Assembly: GCA_963971425.1 (NCBI GenBank)
Contig: OZ020523.1
Span: 12,148,867-12,212,866, forward strand
DNA: 64,000 nucleotides
Direction: 5' to 3'
Source of the DNA: Bryoerythrophyllum caledonicum
Taxonomy: Eukaryota > Streptophyta > Bryopsida > Pottiales > Pottiaceae
This document shows positions 30,540-42,777 of the stretch, piece by piece. The notes below the pieces were generated by a model. The model was not told the DNA's origin. It searched no databases and was given only the letters and a program-made list of their open reading frames with translations. Positions within the stretch are counted from its first letter, which is position 1, and every line of letters begins with the position of its first letter. The position numbers and the translations under genes were made by a program.

Positions 30540-31930
30540 AAATAGATTATGTGGATGTTGGGATTATCGCATTTGACATACATTTTGGTAGTCCACATAT
30601 AGTTTTTTGTATGGCTATTATCTTTTGGTCAAGTTTTTTGATAGCTGGCATAGAGTATGGTACACTGTAGAAGCTGTATGCTACGCCTGGGCGTATTACG
30701 GTATCAACCATTTTTATTTTCTGTTTCATGGTGGCCGGACATGTTGTTAGTTCTTTGCATTGTTTGATGAGTTTTGTGGTTGTAGTGTGAATTTGGATTT
30801 TCCATTTTAGTGAGGGGACAAGATTTGTACCTAGGTATATGTATGGTTCATTTTGATGTAGTATAGGGATTGGTTGATTGCGGTAATTGATGTTAGAAGC
30901 TTGCATTAGGGCTTTGAAAGTGGTAGGGTTTAATTGGATTTGTTGGGGCATCCAGTAGCGGCACATTTTGGGACACCTACGTCCATACCAGTCCATTTGC
31001 AATATCTATTAATTTTATTGAGTTGTATTTGAATAGATTTAATTTCGCTAGTCATGATGGCGAGGTCATCAGCGTATGCTGCAGAGTTTATGGTGGTTTG
31101 TGATGTGCCAAAAGTGTATCCATTATTTCCTCGTTCAAGCCATCTAAGTAGTGGTTCTAAGAATATAATAATTAGGTATGGGCTAAGGGTATCTCCTTGT
31201 ATAGTTTCTCTTTGAATGGGTATAGGTTTTGTTTTTCCGAAGTGTTCTCCAATATAGTAAGTGGATGATTGGGAGTAGATGTTTCCAACAAGTGTAGTTG
31301 CATCTTTTGGGAAGCCAAGATCCATCATTATTGCTAATAGTCTAGCATGGTCTGTCGAGCAAAAGGCATTTTTGAAGTCAACGTATAATATGTGTATATC
31401 TTGATTTGTAAACCGTGCGTCTTCTAGTGCGGCTATTATAGTTTGTATCTTTCGAGCGGTACTTCTTTCTGCTCTAAAGCCTTCTTGGCTATCATATAGG
31501 ATTTTGAAATTTTCACCGTATGAGGATAGGATGTAGGTGAGTGTACAGGTGAAGAGTTTATATGTTGTGTTGGCTAATGGAATTGGTCTATGGTTGGGTA
31601 GTATAGACGGGTTGCCTTTTTTGTATAGTGAAATTGTTGCGTTTGATTTCTATGAAGTCGATATTTGTTTTTTTTTGTAGCAGTGAGAAAAGAAAAAGAA
31701 TAAGAGTTTGTGAAATCTTGGAGGCATGTTTTTGAGTATTGAATTTGGTATGCGATCTGGGCCTGGGGCTTTGTTGTTGCCCAGGTTTTGAAGACATGTG
31801 TCATATGTGGCTCTGTTGAAGTACGTATGTAGTGGATTTTCTAGTTCGCCTTGTTTGTCTAAGGTAAATCCATCAAGGTCATGCCATGGGTATTGGCGTA
31901 CAACACATGCACATTCAATTGGATGTTGTG
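30540..31930 (-). pseudogene. LINE 2 reverse transcriptase
   Basis: Pieces in different frames: NNKAPGPDRIPNSIL (about 31770), the palm-A region near 31380, GDTLSPYL (about 31190), AAYADDLAIMT (about 31070), then YLGTNLVPSLKWKIQ and the thumb-like PATMKQKIKMVDTV. Frameshifts lie near 31650, 31340 and 30960. The catalytic YADD remains. Confidence 0.88.
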
Positions 31931-33568
31931 GTTGGTAATTACATGTTGGTACTGTGAATCTGTTGTTTTTTGTTTGTTGGTTGAATATTTCATTCGCAAT
32001 GTCTTCGGGGCTAGTTAAAATATTATTATATTGATCTGTGATACAATCTAGTGGTAGGGATTCTAGGTTCTTAAAGACTTTTCTGTTAATTTTCTTAGGG
32101 CTTATTTCATACAATTGTCTATATTTTGAGATGGCTTTCTTAATGTTATCTTTGGTGTATTTTGAGGTTATTTTTCTAACTTGTATGTTGGCATTTTTTG
32201 CAATTAGTGCGATATCTTTTACCCATGTATCATGGGGTATATCCGGGGGCAGTGGGGTGGGAATTTGGGTATGTTGTAGAGTTAGTAGTTCATTGCATAT
32301 GGGGTGGTTACGCCATTGAGAATTATTTTTTACAAGTCTTATAGTTTTTCGTATAACATGGTATGTAGTAAGATGTTGTTTCCAAGTTTTAGAGAGTTTG
32401 CGGGGTAGATAACCTCCTTGTTGAGATGTTCTGTTTGTCATTTGGGGTATTGAGTAGGCTCTACAAGTTTGTTCTAGTGTGTCGGAGATTTTTTTGATGA
32501 GTATATCTAGGGTTTGACATGCTTCTTGCCATTGTACTTGTGATAGTTGATTCTTATTTTCAAGAGTATTTATGAGGGAGTCTATTTGCATGGATTTTTC
32601 TTCAAGGAATTTTGTGTTGAATTTTTCTAAGTTGTCTTTTGGGATGGGGTTGAGTATGCGTATAGTGTCATTGTTTAGGATTGTAGGAGTTCTATTAATT
32701 AATGTGTTATTTGGCATGTGCAAATGTATAGGTGAGTGGTCCGAGTTGAGAATAACATCCTTGTTAGTTGTAGAGGTGTATTGCGTATTGTTGTTGGTAT
32801 TTATATAAAATCCGTCTATTAGACTCCAATCGCTATAGTTATAGCCACCTTGTCTAGAGAATTGTGTATCGGTTTTTATGTAAGTGAAGTTTAAGTTTTC
32901 TGTGAAGTGGCGCCATTGGTGGTCTATGGTTTGAGGAGGGGTGTTATGATTTCCATTTTGGCGTCCAATTAATGCTATGTCTCTATTGAAGTCTCCACAT
33001 AGCATATATGTGTGATTGGGGTTATTATTTATTTGAGATGTGATAGTGTTTTGTAAGTCATTGATAAATCTAGTATCTTTGGGGTGAGATGGCATATACA
33101 TGTGAAGAACTAACCATGGTTGTAGTGGAGAATTAGTAATTTTGATTATTTGAAGGTAAGGAGATATGTGCATCGGGGTGGGGATTTTTTGATGTTGCCC
33201 GGGAAAGCATATTTTGTATGTATTAATGTGAGGAGGCCACCGCGGCCCGGTGTGTATGGTCTCCGTTGTTGAATACATCTTGTAAGTGCATGCGTATTGT
33301 TGAAAATGAGTTTATAGTCTTGGAATATATTTTGTATATATTTTGTGGATTTTGTGGCGGATCATTTTGTTTCTTGTATAACTATAATGGCTGGCGGTGT
33401 GTTTGTATGTGTGACCAAAGTTTGTAAGCTAGGAAGGGTAGTGTTTAGAGAGGAGGCATTCCATGTGATTATATATGTATTTTCTTTATTTGAGCTATTG
33501 TCTTGGTTTTGTGGGAGAAGGTAAGGGGGGGGGGTGGGTGGATATATTCTGGTATTTGGTCGAGACAT
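31930..33568 (-). pseudogene. LINE 2 APE-type endonuclease
   Basis: The frame 33568-33362 begins MSRPNTRIYPP and has YIITWNASSLN and IIVIQETK, the N-terminal Asn and Glu motifs of the fold. After a shift, 33278-31930 has LCGDFNRD, LIDGFY and NSDHSPI. Together all main APE motifs are present, so the parent element had a full APE nuclease in addition to the C-terminal RLE. Confidence 0.9.
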
Positions 33569-33584
33569 TTTAGTGATTCATTAA

Positions 33585-34400
33585 TTAGATTGTTGGGAAG
33601 GTATGGAATTTTTTTTTAATAATATCTTGTGATGGTGGTATACAATGATTGTGTATAAAATCATATAGTTCTTTATGTATTGATGTATTATGTTTTATAA
33701 TATTTTGGTTATTTTCAATGAATGATAAATAAGGGTGTGGAGTGTTAATGTGTCTTTCGGGAGGGTTTTGTAGGTTAGCAAGGGTGTTTAATAGCGTATT
33801 AGTCCATTGAGTTATGTTCGGGCTTTGTGGGTTTAATAAGAGGTTACATTTGTCTAAGGTTGGGTGGATTGTAGTTACTATGGTGTATAGGATATGTGAT
33901 GAGGGGTGTTCATTTTGTTGTTGTTGTATATATTGGATAATGTGTGGATGTGTGTTGGTGTATAATTGGTGTAGTATATGCGTGGGTTTTAGTATAGGTG
34001 CAAATGCTTGGGCAATATGTTTGTATTCCGGTTGTAATTTTATTGTATTTGGTATAAAGTACATTTTGGCATTCTTTTTGTGATGTGTTGGGTGTCTTTT
34101 CATTATTTTTGGCATAGGTCCTAGGTTTGTTTCTATGTCTCCTCCTAGTATTAGTAGTAGTTTAAAATGTGGTGGTTTTTTATTATGTTTAAAGGTTATA
34201 TGTTTTTTTGTTTGTCCAATATTCTTTTTTGTTTTGTTTTTTATTTTATCTTTGTATTGAGAAGTGTGTATGTTGTGTTTTCCTTCTTTTGGGTGAGTTT
34301 CTCTAGAAATGATTTTCTTTGGTTTATTTTGTTTAGGTTTATTGTTATGTATGTTGTTTTTGTTAATTGATTTTGTGTTTGTTTGTGTGTCTTGGTTTGT
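33585..34400 (-). pseudogene. LINE 2 linker end, decayed 2A and ORF2 N-terminus
   Basis: The linker reads KHNKKPPHFKLLLILGG, then DIETNLGP (34116-34139). The Pro of NPGP is Leu here (CTA at 34122-34124), which in the 2A family abolishes skipping. The ORF2 N-terminal region 34115-33585 is otherwise open for 176 codons and ends HTFPTI just before the endonuclease start. Confidence 0.8.
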
Positions 34401-34798
34401 ATTAGTCTTTATGTGTAGATATTGATTTGTATTTTTGCATCTTTTTACGTATGTAGTGGATGTTGTGTTTATGTGTATATGTGTATTGTAGGTAGCATTT
34501 TTATTTGTGTATGTATATGTATTTACTATTTGTATGTATGTTTTTTATATTTGTATGTATTTTGGTAGTTGTATTAATATATGTATTTGGATATGTGTAT
34601 ATGTATTCCTCTTTGTATAGAATGATGTATTTGTATTGAGTGTGAAGTCTAATACATTATTTATACGCCATATATATGGGTGTATGATTGTACACTACTA
34701 CATATAATGTACGAGTATAGTATCCATAGTCCATACTAGGCTTTTTGTATGTATTCCATATAGTGTATGGTCAATGATAGTTACGTGTAGTCTTTGAA

Positions 34799-36400
34799 GT
34801 CTACAAGTTTGGCGGCTTGTCTTCAATCATGGGTGTAACCATACTTCCCGTGATGGCTTGCATTGAAGCAAGTGCGGCACTCATTGCATGTTGGATGCTC
34901 ACCATTTGAGTCTTCAATTCTTCATGTTTTTTATCGGCATACTCTCGTGTCTCCTTCCTCATTTTCTTGTTGCTCTCCTCCATAACCGACTCCACAATCT
35001 CTAACACATCTTGTTTGGTTACATTGGATGAGGGTTCTTATATCTTGAAGGTCTCCACCGTGTTGACCATGGCGGTGTTAACGTTATCAAACCCGAATGT
35101 CTTCACTTGTGCTTTGGAAGGGGGTTTCGTTCCTTCTAGACTCCTCCGGTGTGGTGCAAACTCTATAAGGTATCCTCCTATGGCAAAGGTTTTGTTTACA
35201 AATTGTTTGTAGACAATTGGGTTAGCACAATGTACATTAGCACTTCCGTTGTGCCTAGTTCCACATTCTTTGTGGAACCAAATAGATCTAGTGTTAGCAT
35301 CACCAATGATCTTGCGAATGACATCACTTGTATCACAAACACTCATAAGGATAATAAAAGGGGAGAGAGTTAGAGTAAAGGCATCTTTCTTTGCCTCTTC
35401 TCTTGTGATACCTTCCCTCCGGTGATGTATTTAGTTTGTATTACCTCATGTTGTGTGGTGACTTGATGTAGTTGGATCTTCTTCGCTTGTTGAAGTGTGG
35501 TGGTCATGATGAACGCATGAGTGTCGTCAATGCTCTTCTGGACTCCGGTGTTATCAAACTCTTGCCCCCTTCGAAAACTATTCAAGAGGACATCCTTAAA
35601 AAGAGTGTTGGCCGAGATACCCTTCAAGTTGCCACTCTTCACCTTGATAGAGAGGTTAGAATGCCTAGCAATGTTTTGGTAACTCTTACAAACTTTTCCA
35701 ATGATGTTGTGACCATCTAGCTTAAGGATGAAGGATCTAAGCCCTTTGAGCATCATGATACTATCAATTTTGGGTTTTAGCAAGTGTAGTTTGATTATCC
35801 CCGCCCATACACCCTTCTTTCCCGCGTTTTTTGTACTCAAACATTGGATTGAAATAGGGTTTATGAGATCATTGCCAAGTTTTATACCCATTACTTATAG
35901 TCCTTTTGTAAACATTTTCTTGATTTCATCATGCATGATTTGGGAGGAAGGGGGTTCAAAGTGAATTGTAATGTGATAATCAAGAGCTAAACCTGTGGAG
36001 GTGTTGATGGTGATATCAAAGGGGAGTTGGTTGATGTTGTAGTGTTGTCCCTCCACGCCATTTCTTATGCTTGGATATAGTAGTTGCGGGATGTGAGGAA
36101 ATGCTATCTTGGCCACGCTTGCCTCCTCGGCCTCTTCCACCTTTAATCCTCTTGTTATCATGTCTTCGGTGGTTTCTCCATTGTAAAGCTCTTGAAGTCA
36201 TTCTTCAATTGCAAGAGCCTCCATGGTAGGATATCCCAATAAAAACTTGAAATTCACGCTTACCAGTTGAGTGATGTGCGGCGGGTTTTCTTCTATCATG
36301 ATATTCTTCATCTTCTTGCTTGTGGTAGGGTTTCTTCTGTTTGCCTTGGTATCTTCTCAATCACCATTGTGTCCTCGTCCATCTTCTCATTGAAATTGAG
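34799..36400 (-). pseudogene. LINE 2 ORF1
   Basis: From MDEDTMVIEKIPRQTEE (near 36395) to KPPNL and TAG (34799-34801). It has the same layout as LINE B ORF1: GISANTLF, SVCDTSDVIRKIIGDANT, CANPIVYKQF, LIEFAPHRRSLEG, then the C-terminal coiled coil (EESNKKMRKETREYADKK). At least three one-base indels relative to LINE B (near 36310, 35400 and 35045) and one stop break it. Confidence 0.75.
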
Positions 36401-36469
36401 GAGTCTTTTGATGTTGCCTCGGTATACTTCTACTTTTGAAGAGGTTAGTAACTATTTTGGTTAGTATAC

Positions 36470-37010
36470 TTGTAGTGGAGGGGTGTAGGGGGTCGCTATT
36501 TGAATTAGGGGGGTCACTGTTTAGTAGTGGGAGGTCGCTGCTTGGAATTGGGGGGGTTGCTATGGAGGTTAGAAGGTCGCTACTGGAGTGTGGGTTAATT
36601 GGACGTAGGTTGCAGGGGGGGAAGGTTGTTGGACGTGGGTTGCTATAGGGTAGGTCGTGGAGGAGGAAGGTTGCTACCCGTAGGTAGCAGTTGGGAAGAG
36701 AGGTCGTTGGGCGTGGCAAGCGAGAAGGGAGGCTGTTGGCTGTAGGTCGCAAGTCCCCAGTCCTTCCAGAAGAACTCACAGTTCAAATTCTTGTAGGGAG
36801 GCTCTTAGTTCGGGTACTCACAGGGAGGAACACATTTCAGGCGCGCACAGGGTGACTCACAGTTCGCGCTCGCACATGGACTCACGATTTGCGCGCGTAG
36901 GGAGGTTTTTAGTGTGCTTGCTCGTAGAGAGGCTCTTGGCTTGGGCATGTTCAGGCAGGCTTTGTGTTTGGGTGCTCGCAGGGAGGCTCTCACTTCAGAT
37001 TGAAGATTCT
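36470..37010 (-). repeat. LINE 2 leader: short degenerate repeats
   Basis: Two arrays. At 36480-36680 there are GGTCGCT-type units like those in LINE B. At 36790-36990 there are units around GGGAGGCTCT and GACTCACAGTTCG, spaced about 30-40 bp. On the sense strand a Pro/Ser-rich frame stays open to 36779. Repeated leaders of this sort often act as internal promoters in LINEs; this is inference. Confidence 0.6.
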
Positions 37011-37039
37011 TCAACTAACATCTGACATTGGGAGGTCAT

Positions 37040-37200
37040 TTCAATATCTTAACCTTATCATGCTCAAATACGACACTAAACATGTAGAATACATGACCAT
37101 TTTGCAACTTCTCAAGCATGTAGTAGGTGCAATAATCATCTAAACTAAAATTGTCATGTGTCATTGGATTAGGCTCAACACAAATATAAACTTTTGTAAC
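37040..37200. repeat. Dispersed repeat shared with 44640-44900 and 57290-57380
   Basis: The phrase ATCATGCTCAAATACGACAC and flanking bases recur near 57330 (same strand) and, reversed, near 44855. Its nature is unknown. Confidence 0.5.
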
Positions 37201-37204
37201 TATA

Positions 37205-38686
37205 TAGAAGAAGAAGAAGAATGCCGGTTCCCGAAGGGGGCCGGCATGAGTAAAGTGTCCGTTCATTCCACCACTATCAAAGGCATGGGTTAGTAGTATG
37301 GAACTACTTCCCCCTTTCGAGGGTGGACACTATGTACCCAATAACAAGTGACCAATATCAAAGGACCCTAGGTCCCAAAAAGTCCTAAAAGAGGGAGGGC
37401 AAGTACGGTGAAATGCAAAATGCAAGTGTAGATCTATGGAGGGGGGTTTGAAGCGTCTAGAAGGGGTTGGTTGTTTTCAAGTTTACGTTTATGAAGGAGT
37501 ATCGACATAGCATGTTGAATTGCAATAGTATTAATATTTGAAAAGGTGGTTTTGATTGAAGTGATGGGGATTTTAAATGTTTCTTCAAGGGTTGTCATTG
37601 AGGGGATGAAGGTGGTGGCTCTAGCACCCGCGGTGATGACAATGAGGGGGTCTACTTTCCATCCCAGTGCTTGAATATCGTCAAGTAATGGTTGGTATTT
37701 GTTTGTTTTGTTGGTGATAGTGTCCGGAGAGAATCTATCATTGCAATATGTGAATTCGATAAACTGAATAGTGAGACTAGGGTCTATGTGGTTTGGTGGG
37801 GGGTCTTTGTATGAAAGCCCTCTAACACATAGTAGGTGTGGTTTGAATCTTGCATTACAGTGGCATCTTTGAGTGTGACATGTGCATGGTAATAGCCAAG
37901 GGGGGACCGTATTTTCTTGTGGGTTGTTATTAAAGGTTCCAGCATTCATGAGAATGAAGCAACGGGATTTGGTTGATGATGTAAGTAATTTACGGATAGC
38001 CCATACCGCTTTGTTATGTCTTTTGATAATTAGTGAGTGTATATGGGGGTTTTGGCACTTGAGTAGGACATGTAGCCATGTGTCCGGGTCTGTGGTGTTA
38101 CAAATTGGACATGTTATTGTAGGAAATCTTTCATTTCCAAAGAAGAGTTGTTTACGGGCATTACCCATGTATTGTCCGGTGCGAAATTTGATTAGACATG
38201 TGATTTGTGGGTCCGTAATGGTTGGATTTTTCCAAAAGTTGTTGGACAGTACGTTGTGGATGTTTTGGTTGCCGGTCCATTTTTCAATATTGGGGAAATT
38301 TTCTGTGAGTTTTTCTAGGTTGTTTATAAGATCACGTTTTTTGAGATATTTGTCCAAGAATCGTATGGGGCCTTTGTCGGGAGTTTCGCCCATAGAGGGC
38401 CATTCATATCTATGGTAGTAATATGGGGTGGCATGGGCGTGTTCGTATGGGTGTTCGGCATCCTTGTGGGTTTTTTCTCTTCCTTCCTTTGCTAGTTTGT
38501 CGGCTTGTTCATTGCCGGCGATGTTAGCGTGAGCTCAGACTTTGTGGAGTGTAGTAATTTGTGTGCGACTTTGGAGCATTGTAACCATAGATGTAAGGAT
38601 AGTTTTGTCCGGGTGGCTGTTGTGTAAAGTGGGGTGTTTAATGTGTGTATTTAGAAGATGTAATACATTTACGCAATCTTTAAAAA
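37205..38686 (-). mobile_element. LINE D: 5'-truncated copy with 10-bp target duplication
   Basis: TGTAACTATA flanks both sides (37195-37204 and 38687-38696). The copy is truncated inside RNase H and ends with a 3' hairpin (37221-37247) and (TTC)n. It belongs to a subfamily close to LINE C. Confidence 0.95.
37434..38393 (-). CDS. LINE D: linker, CCHC and RLE endonuclease
   Basis: 319 codons open on the minus strand, starting just after RNase H (MGETPDKGPIRFLDKYLKK). It shows CPICNTTDPDTWLHVLLKC, then FKPHLLCV, IQFIEFTYCNDRF and NKTNKYQPL. The Asp of KPD is His here, so even this long frame probably encodes a dead nuclease. It has no promoter of its own. Confidence 0.85.
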   Translation of the reverse strand: MGETPDKGPIRFLDKYLKKRDLINNLEKLTENFPNIEKWTGNQNIHNVLSNNFWKNPTITDPQITCLIKFRTGQYMGNARKQLFFGNERFPTITCPICNTTDPDTWLHVLLKCQNPHIHSLIIKRHNKAVWAIRKLLTSSTKSRCFILMNAGTFNNNPQENTVPPWLLPCTCHTQRCHCNARFKPHLLCVRGLSYKDPPPNHIDPSLTIQFIEFTYCNDRFSPDTITNKTNKYQPLLDDIQALGWKVDPLIVITAGARATTFIPSMTTLEETFKIPITSIKTTFSNINTIAIQHAMSILLHKRKLENNQPLLDASNPPP

Positions 38687-38984
38687 TGTAACTATACACA
38701 TCAATTCTTACACCTTACATGTCAAATACAAAGGAAATATCATGTTGCAACGCAAATGTGGCTTCTCAAGGCCCGTTTGCACTAGGCAGAAGAACGCATG
38801 TTCACCGCAAGTGCTGCAAGAATCTGCGTCAAAAGGGTAACATGTAAAATAACATTCAGAAAATTAATGAACTAAAATCCAAAAGTGAATAGTACTTGCG
38901 GCCACTTGAACAGTACTTACTAACGCAAATTTATGGCTCATCTTGGCTTGCGTGTGGCAACCGCATGCAACAGGGATCTCCTTA

Positions 38985-39236
38985 TTCACCCTGGTCGAGC
39001 GTGCGTCGGGCGCCAGGCTTGGGTGGGACCATTTTTCTGGCCCTGTCCGATTTAGGGTCCTAAAGACTATTTTTGGTTTTTTTTCAAAATTAGGGCCTGC
39101 GGCCCAAAATTATCCTAGGTGGCCCCCCTTGGATCAAATAGGGCCTCCTTCCAACATAAAAATAGGGGCCGGTTTTGTCCCTATCCTCCTCCACCTTTCC
39201 AAGCCTGAGGCTTGGTGCAACGCTCGACCGGGATAT
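38985..39236. mobile_element. MITE-c, about 250 bp, inverted terminal repeats
   Basis: The left end CCCTGGTCGAGCGTGCGTC and the reverse complement of the right end (CCCGGTCGAGCGTTGCACC) form inverted repeats, followed by nested CCAGGCTTGGG and CCAAGCCTGAGG. The interior (GGGTCC, GGGCCTGCGGCCC, AAATAGGGCC) resembles MITE-a/b, so it may be a distant relative. No clear target duplication was found. Confidence 0.65.
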
Positions 39237-39239
39237 TTA

Positions 39240-39960
39240 GGCAAATCCATGCAACAGTGACTTGAGTTGGTATGAGACAAGAATCTACAATGTTTTTTAA
39301 TAAGAAAATATTTTCTCAAATTACCCTAACGCGGAACGCAAGTCGACCGCAAGTGCTAGTGCGAACCAACCTTCAGACCTTTAACCCTTTAGCGCCCAGG
39401 ATGCCCGAAATGGGACTCCAGAGGTGCTCAAACTCAATTTGCATGAAATCCATGAGGAACTAGGCTTCGAGACACGAGGTTCAGATTTGCACACTCGTTA
39501 CACGAACACTCTCCAACAATCAGATCATGATTTGGGTTTATAGAACTCTTGGAAAAGCTAGGAATACAACACGAAATACACCAAATACGCTAAAATACAG
39601 TGAATACTATGCCACATACTATGTTGTATTTCACACACATGCACATTGATTTTGGTCTTAAATTTTGATTGAACTTGGTCTTTAAGACATTCTTCATTGT
39701 TTTGTGATTGTTGATCTCTCTCCTCACATACAAAACTTCCGTTTTGATTCGTACAAGGTTGGAACATTTTTGTATACAACCAAGTAGAAAAAAGAAAAAA
39801 AATCACCAATAATTGGGTATAAATATTTTCTTCACATATAATATGTCAATGCGAAGCTATCAACCTAGTGCACATGTGAACCGCTCTAATTCAAAGTAAA
39901 AAAATTCTTGCAAGACTCTATTGATATTTAAAGTAGTACACCCTCCAAATTCCACAGTTT
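39240..39960. other. Stretch with no recognised feature
   Basis: No gene or repeat supported. Confidence 0.4.
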
Positions 39961-40605
39961 TCACTACCAATATGCGGCTTTTCTGTGCAGTGAAGTGCAC
40001 AGTGAAGCTCGAAGTGCACTTCACTGCTCCATGTTATTCTCTCTTTAAATTTTTATTTTTTTGCTCGCCTTGACTATTAAACAACTCCTTTCCATCATTT
40101 TGCTTCTCCGTTCTTCATTATTCTGGTTTCCTGTTATTCATCATTTCTGGAAGTTTGTTTCATAGGTTCATCATGATGTTTTATGCAATTTCTTCTGGGT
40201 TTTGTTTAACTTGTTTTAGGTTTTTTCCACGGAAATAGCTCCATAGGGTTGTAGGTTAGAATTTCTTTCTTTATCCTTCTAAACAACCTTTATAGTATGT
40301 TACGATTTCTAATACCTCCTTTCATTCAATGCTATTCCTCAGCGGCTAGCGTACAAAGCACAAACTATTTTGTTCCTCCGCCTCAACAATCGTTGGAAAC
40401 CATATTATATGTACGTTCTTTGCTTCACGTAAACCACTTTCCCCTCACTCTTTCTTAAAATTTTCTTCCTAGAGAATTATTAAGTTTTAGCAAGAAGCAT
40501 ATTCATGTGGTTCAATATTGATTTAGGGTAACTACTATTGGTCCAAATTAAGGTCTAGGATTACTTTTGCACTGTTTTTTTACGTGTCCACATTGTTGAC
40601 GTAGA

Positions 40606-41472
40606 TCCGCCACTATGACTTCTACAAATGCTCCCAAAGCTCCCCGGGGCACCAACTTCACGCCAGAGGAGTGCATGCGACTATGTCGTGCCTGAGTTAC
40701 CACCTCCCAAGATTCCGCAAGAGGTACGAATCAACCTCGGGAATCTTTTTGGGAGAAGATTAAAAAGGCATACGAGAACTTGGAGCCCCGCAATCCTCAG
40801 CTTGCGTCTCGAGGTTCGCAATCTCTTGATACAAAGTGGCAAGAGATTTCCAAGGACGTTTCTAAGTTCACTGGTTTCTACGAGTAGGTGCTGCAGATGA
40901 GGAAGTCCGGCTGGAATGAAGAAGACAAAATTTGAGAGGCAAAGAAATTGTACTTGGACTTTTATGGTGGAGGTGGCGAGAAGAAAAAAGCATTTGAATA
41001 CCTCGAGTGCTGGCAATATCTTCGTGATAAGGAGAAGTTTAAGGCTCGAACCGTAGAAGGAAGAATGAAGATTGGCACGTCTTCTACGTCGCAGGAGCCA
41101 GAGAAGGAGGGATCAGCCATGGTAGCACATGCGAGCGGAGTGGAGCACCCTATGGGTAATAAGAAAGCGAAGGCACTTTTGAAGCTGGACGTGATTGCAA
41201 AGAACCTTGATGAAGACTTTAAGATTGCTACAAAAAACTTTGCAACATCACACAAAGATAGAACGACGGAGATGAAGATTGCAAACATGAGGAGGATCTT
41301 CAAAGAAGACTTGTCAAAACTAGATCCGGACGCCGCTGAATACTTCACCTTACTCCGGCAGAAAGCGCTCACAGAACTAAAGGCATCTATGGTCGCTTCT
41401 TCAAGTGCAGAAGCAGTTGTTCCCACAATTGAACATGCGAATCCCAAGGTACAAATTCTACATTCTATTTGA
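40606..41472 (+). pseudogene. Harbinger-1 ORF1, Myb/trihelix-type
   Basis: One frame reads GTNFTPEECMRLCRA, ESFWEKIKKAYENL, DTKWQEISKDVSKFTGFY and KKAFEYLECWQYLRD, the usual order of the SANT-like ORF1 (NAM-associated) proteins. A Lys/Glu-rich helical tail follows. It is broken by TGA (40693), TAG (40885) and TGA (40933); each is one C-to-T or G-to-A change from the expected Trp, Gln and Arg. No in-frame ATG remains upstream because TAG stands at 40603. ORF1 proteins help the transposase bind DNA and enter the nucleus. Confidence 0.8.
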
Positions 41473-42777
41473 TTATAACTTCCAATGCTAATTATATTAA
41501 CATATCTACCAAAGATATGCCTTCTTAGCGTACTTCTTTTTTGATGTTCAAACTCCTGCAAGCGATTGAGATGATGACTCTCTAGAGGTTACAGGGGTCG
41601 TCCCTCCACCAGCACATGAGGACGGTACTGGTCCCAACGGAAGGTATCTTGAATTTACACACAATTTATTCTCGAAACTTCTTTTGTTATTGTTTGTGAG
41701 AGCATTGTTTCACTTATTGTACTTGTTTATGTCATTCTATAGTTATGTAGGATAAGAATTTATACCCCTTGGTCGCTTCAATTTGATCGCACTTAATGTT
41801 TTTGGTGCAGAGGCGAATCATGATTCTTACCACACTTGATACGAAGCGGTTGGTTCTTCAATTTTTGATTTCACGGACATTTTCTTCTATGGTTTTTTTT
41901 AGGCATGTGTTTCTAAAACATGTTCCTTGCGAACATGTTCATGTTTGGTTCTAGGGTGCACATTTATGTGTTAATGGATTCACCGTCTTTTGTTTGTTTC
42001 CAATTCCTCTTGGGATTCATGATTTCTTGTAATTATATTGTCTACATATTCCTTTCATCGTTTGAACATCCGTCAAAATTGAAATGTATTTCCTTTCTGA
42101 TTCCAAGAGAATTGCCTTGATTCCCATTACACATGGAAAGCTTATGTTCTTCTCAATTGTTCCTATTATATATGGAACTAGAGTGTTACCCGTGTCCTCC
42201 GGACACAACTGTTTTTTGTGTTGAGTCCCCACCTCCCCATCCCCTAGCCCTTTCCCTCCAATCCATCGTCCCCCCGTCCTTGTCCCCTTGTCCCCCATCC
42301 CCCGTCCCCCGTCCTTGCCTCCATCCCCGCCCCGTCCTTTTGTCCAAAACCCTAACTTTTAGCTTTTCATTTTATCCAAAACCCTAACCTTTTGCTTTTC
42401 ATCCTAAACCGTTTTTCATCGACATGTTCATCCATTGACGCATTGTTTTTCATCTATGCGTTCATCCATTCGACCCGTTCTTCATCCTGTATTCTTTTAA
42501 AGATATAGATACATCATTCTTCCATATTATACTTTTTGTTCTTTACTTTAAGGATGTATTTTACTTTTAATTTCACTTTTTGACCATGTCTACATTTAAG
42601 TGTACTTTGAAACTTGGATGTAGACATGGACGTCTCTTTTACTTTTGGGGATGCCGTCATAGCTATAAATATATGATTCTCACACCAATCGCCCTTCTAT
42701 TTGCTTCTCTCTTTATATTTTCAACTATTTCTTTTCTGTGCAATCTAATAGGTTCTATTTAGCTTCTACGGTTTACA
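41473..42777 (+). promoter_or_regulatory. Inter-ORF region of Harbinger-1 with C-rich repeats and telo-boxes
   Basis: The region 42220-42345 is a C-rich degenerate repeat (CCCCCGTCC type). At 42345-42415 a unit of about 32 bp with AAAACCCTAAC and GCTTTTCAT occurs twice, giving telo-boxes in front of the transposase. Several introns of ORF1 may lie in 41473-41900 but I cannot place them. Confidence 0.45.

Larger units (their letters stand above)
26455..37010 (-). mobile_element. LINE 2: near full-length dual-endonuclease LINE
   Basis: The minus-strand order from 37010 down is: leader repeats, ORF1, linker, 2A, APE endonuclease, reverse transcriptase, chromodomain-like, methyltransferase-like, RNase H, CCHC/RLE and 3' UTR with a hairpin at 26464-26489 and (TTC)n. 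It is the only copy in the window showing the whole order. Several frameshifts and stops make it inactive. I could not find a target duplication, so the 5' limit (near 37010) is approximate. Confidence 0.9.
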
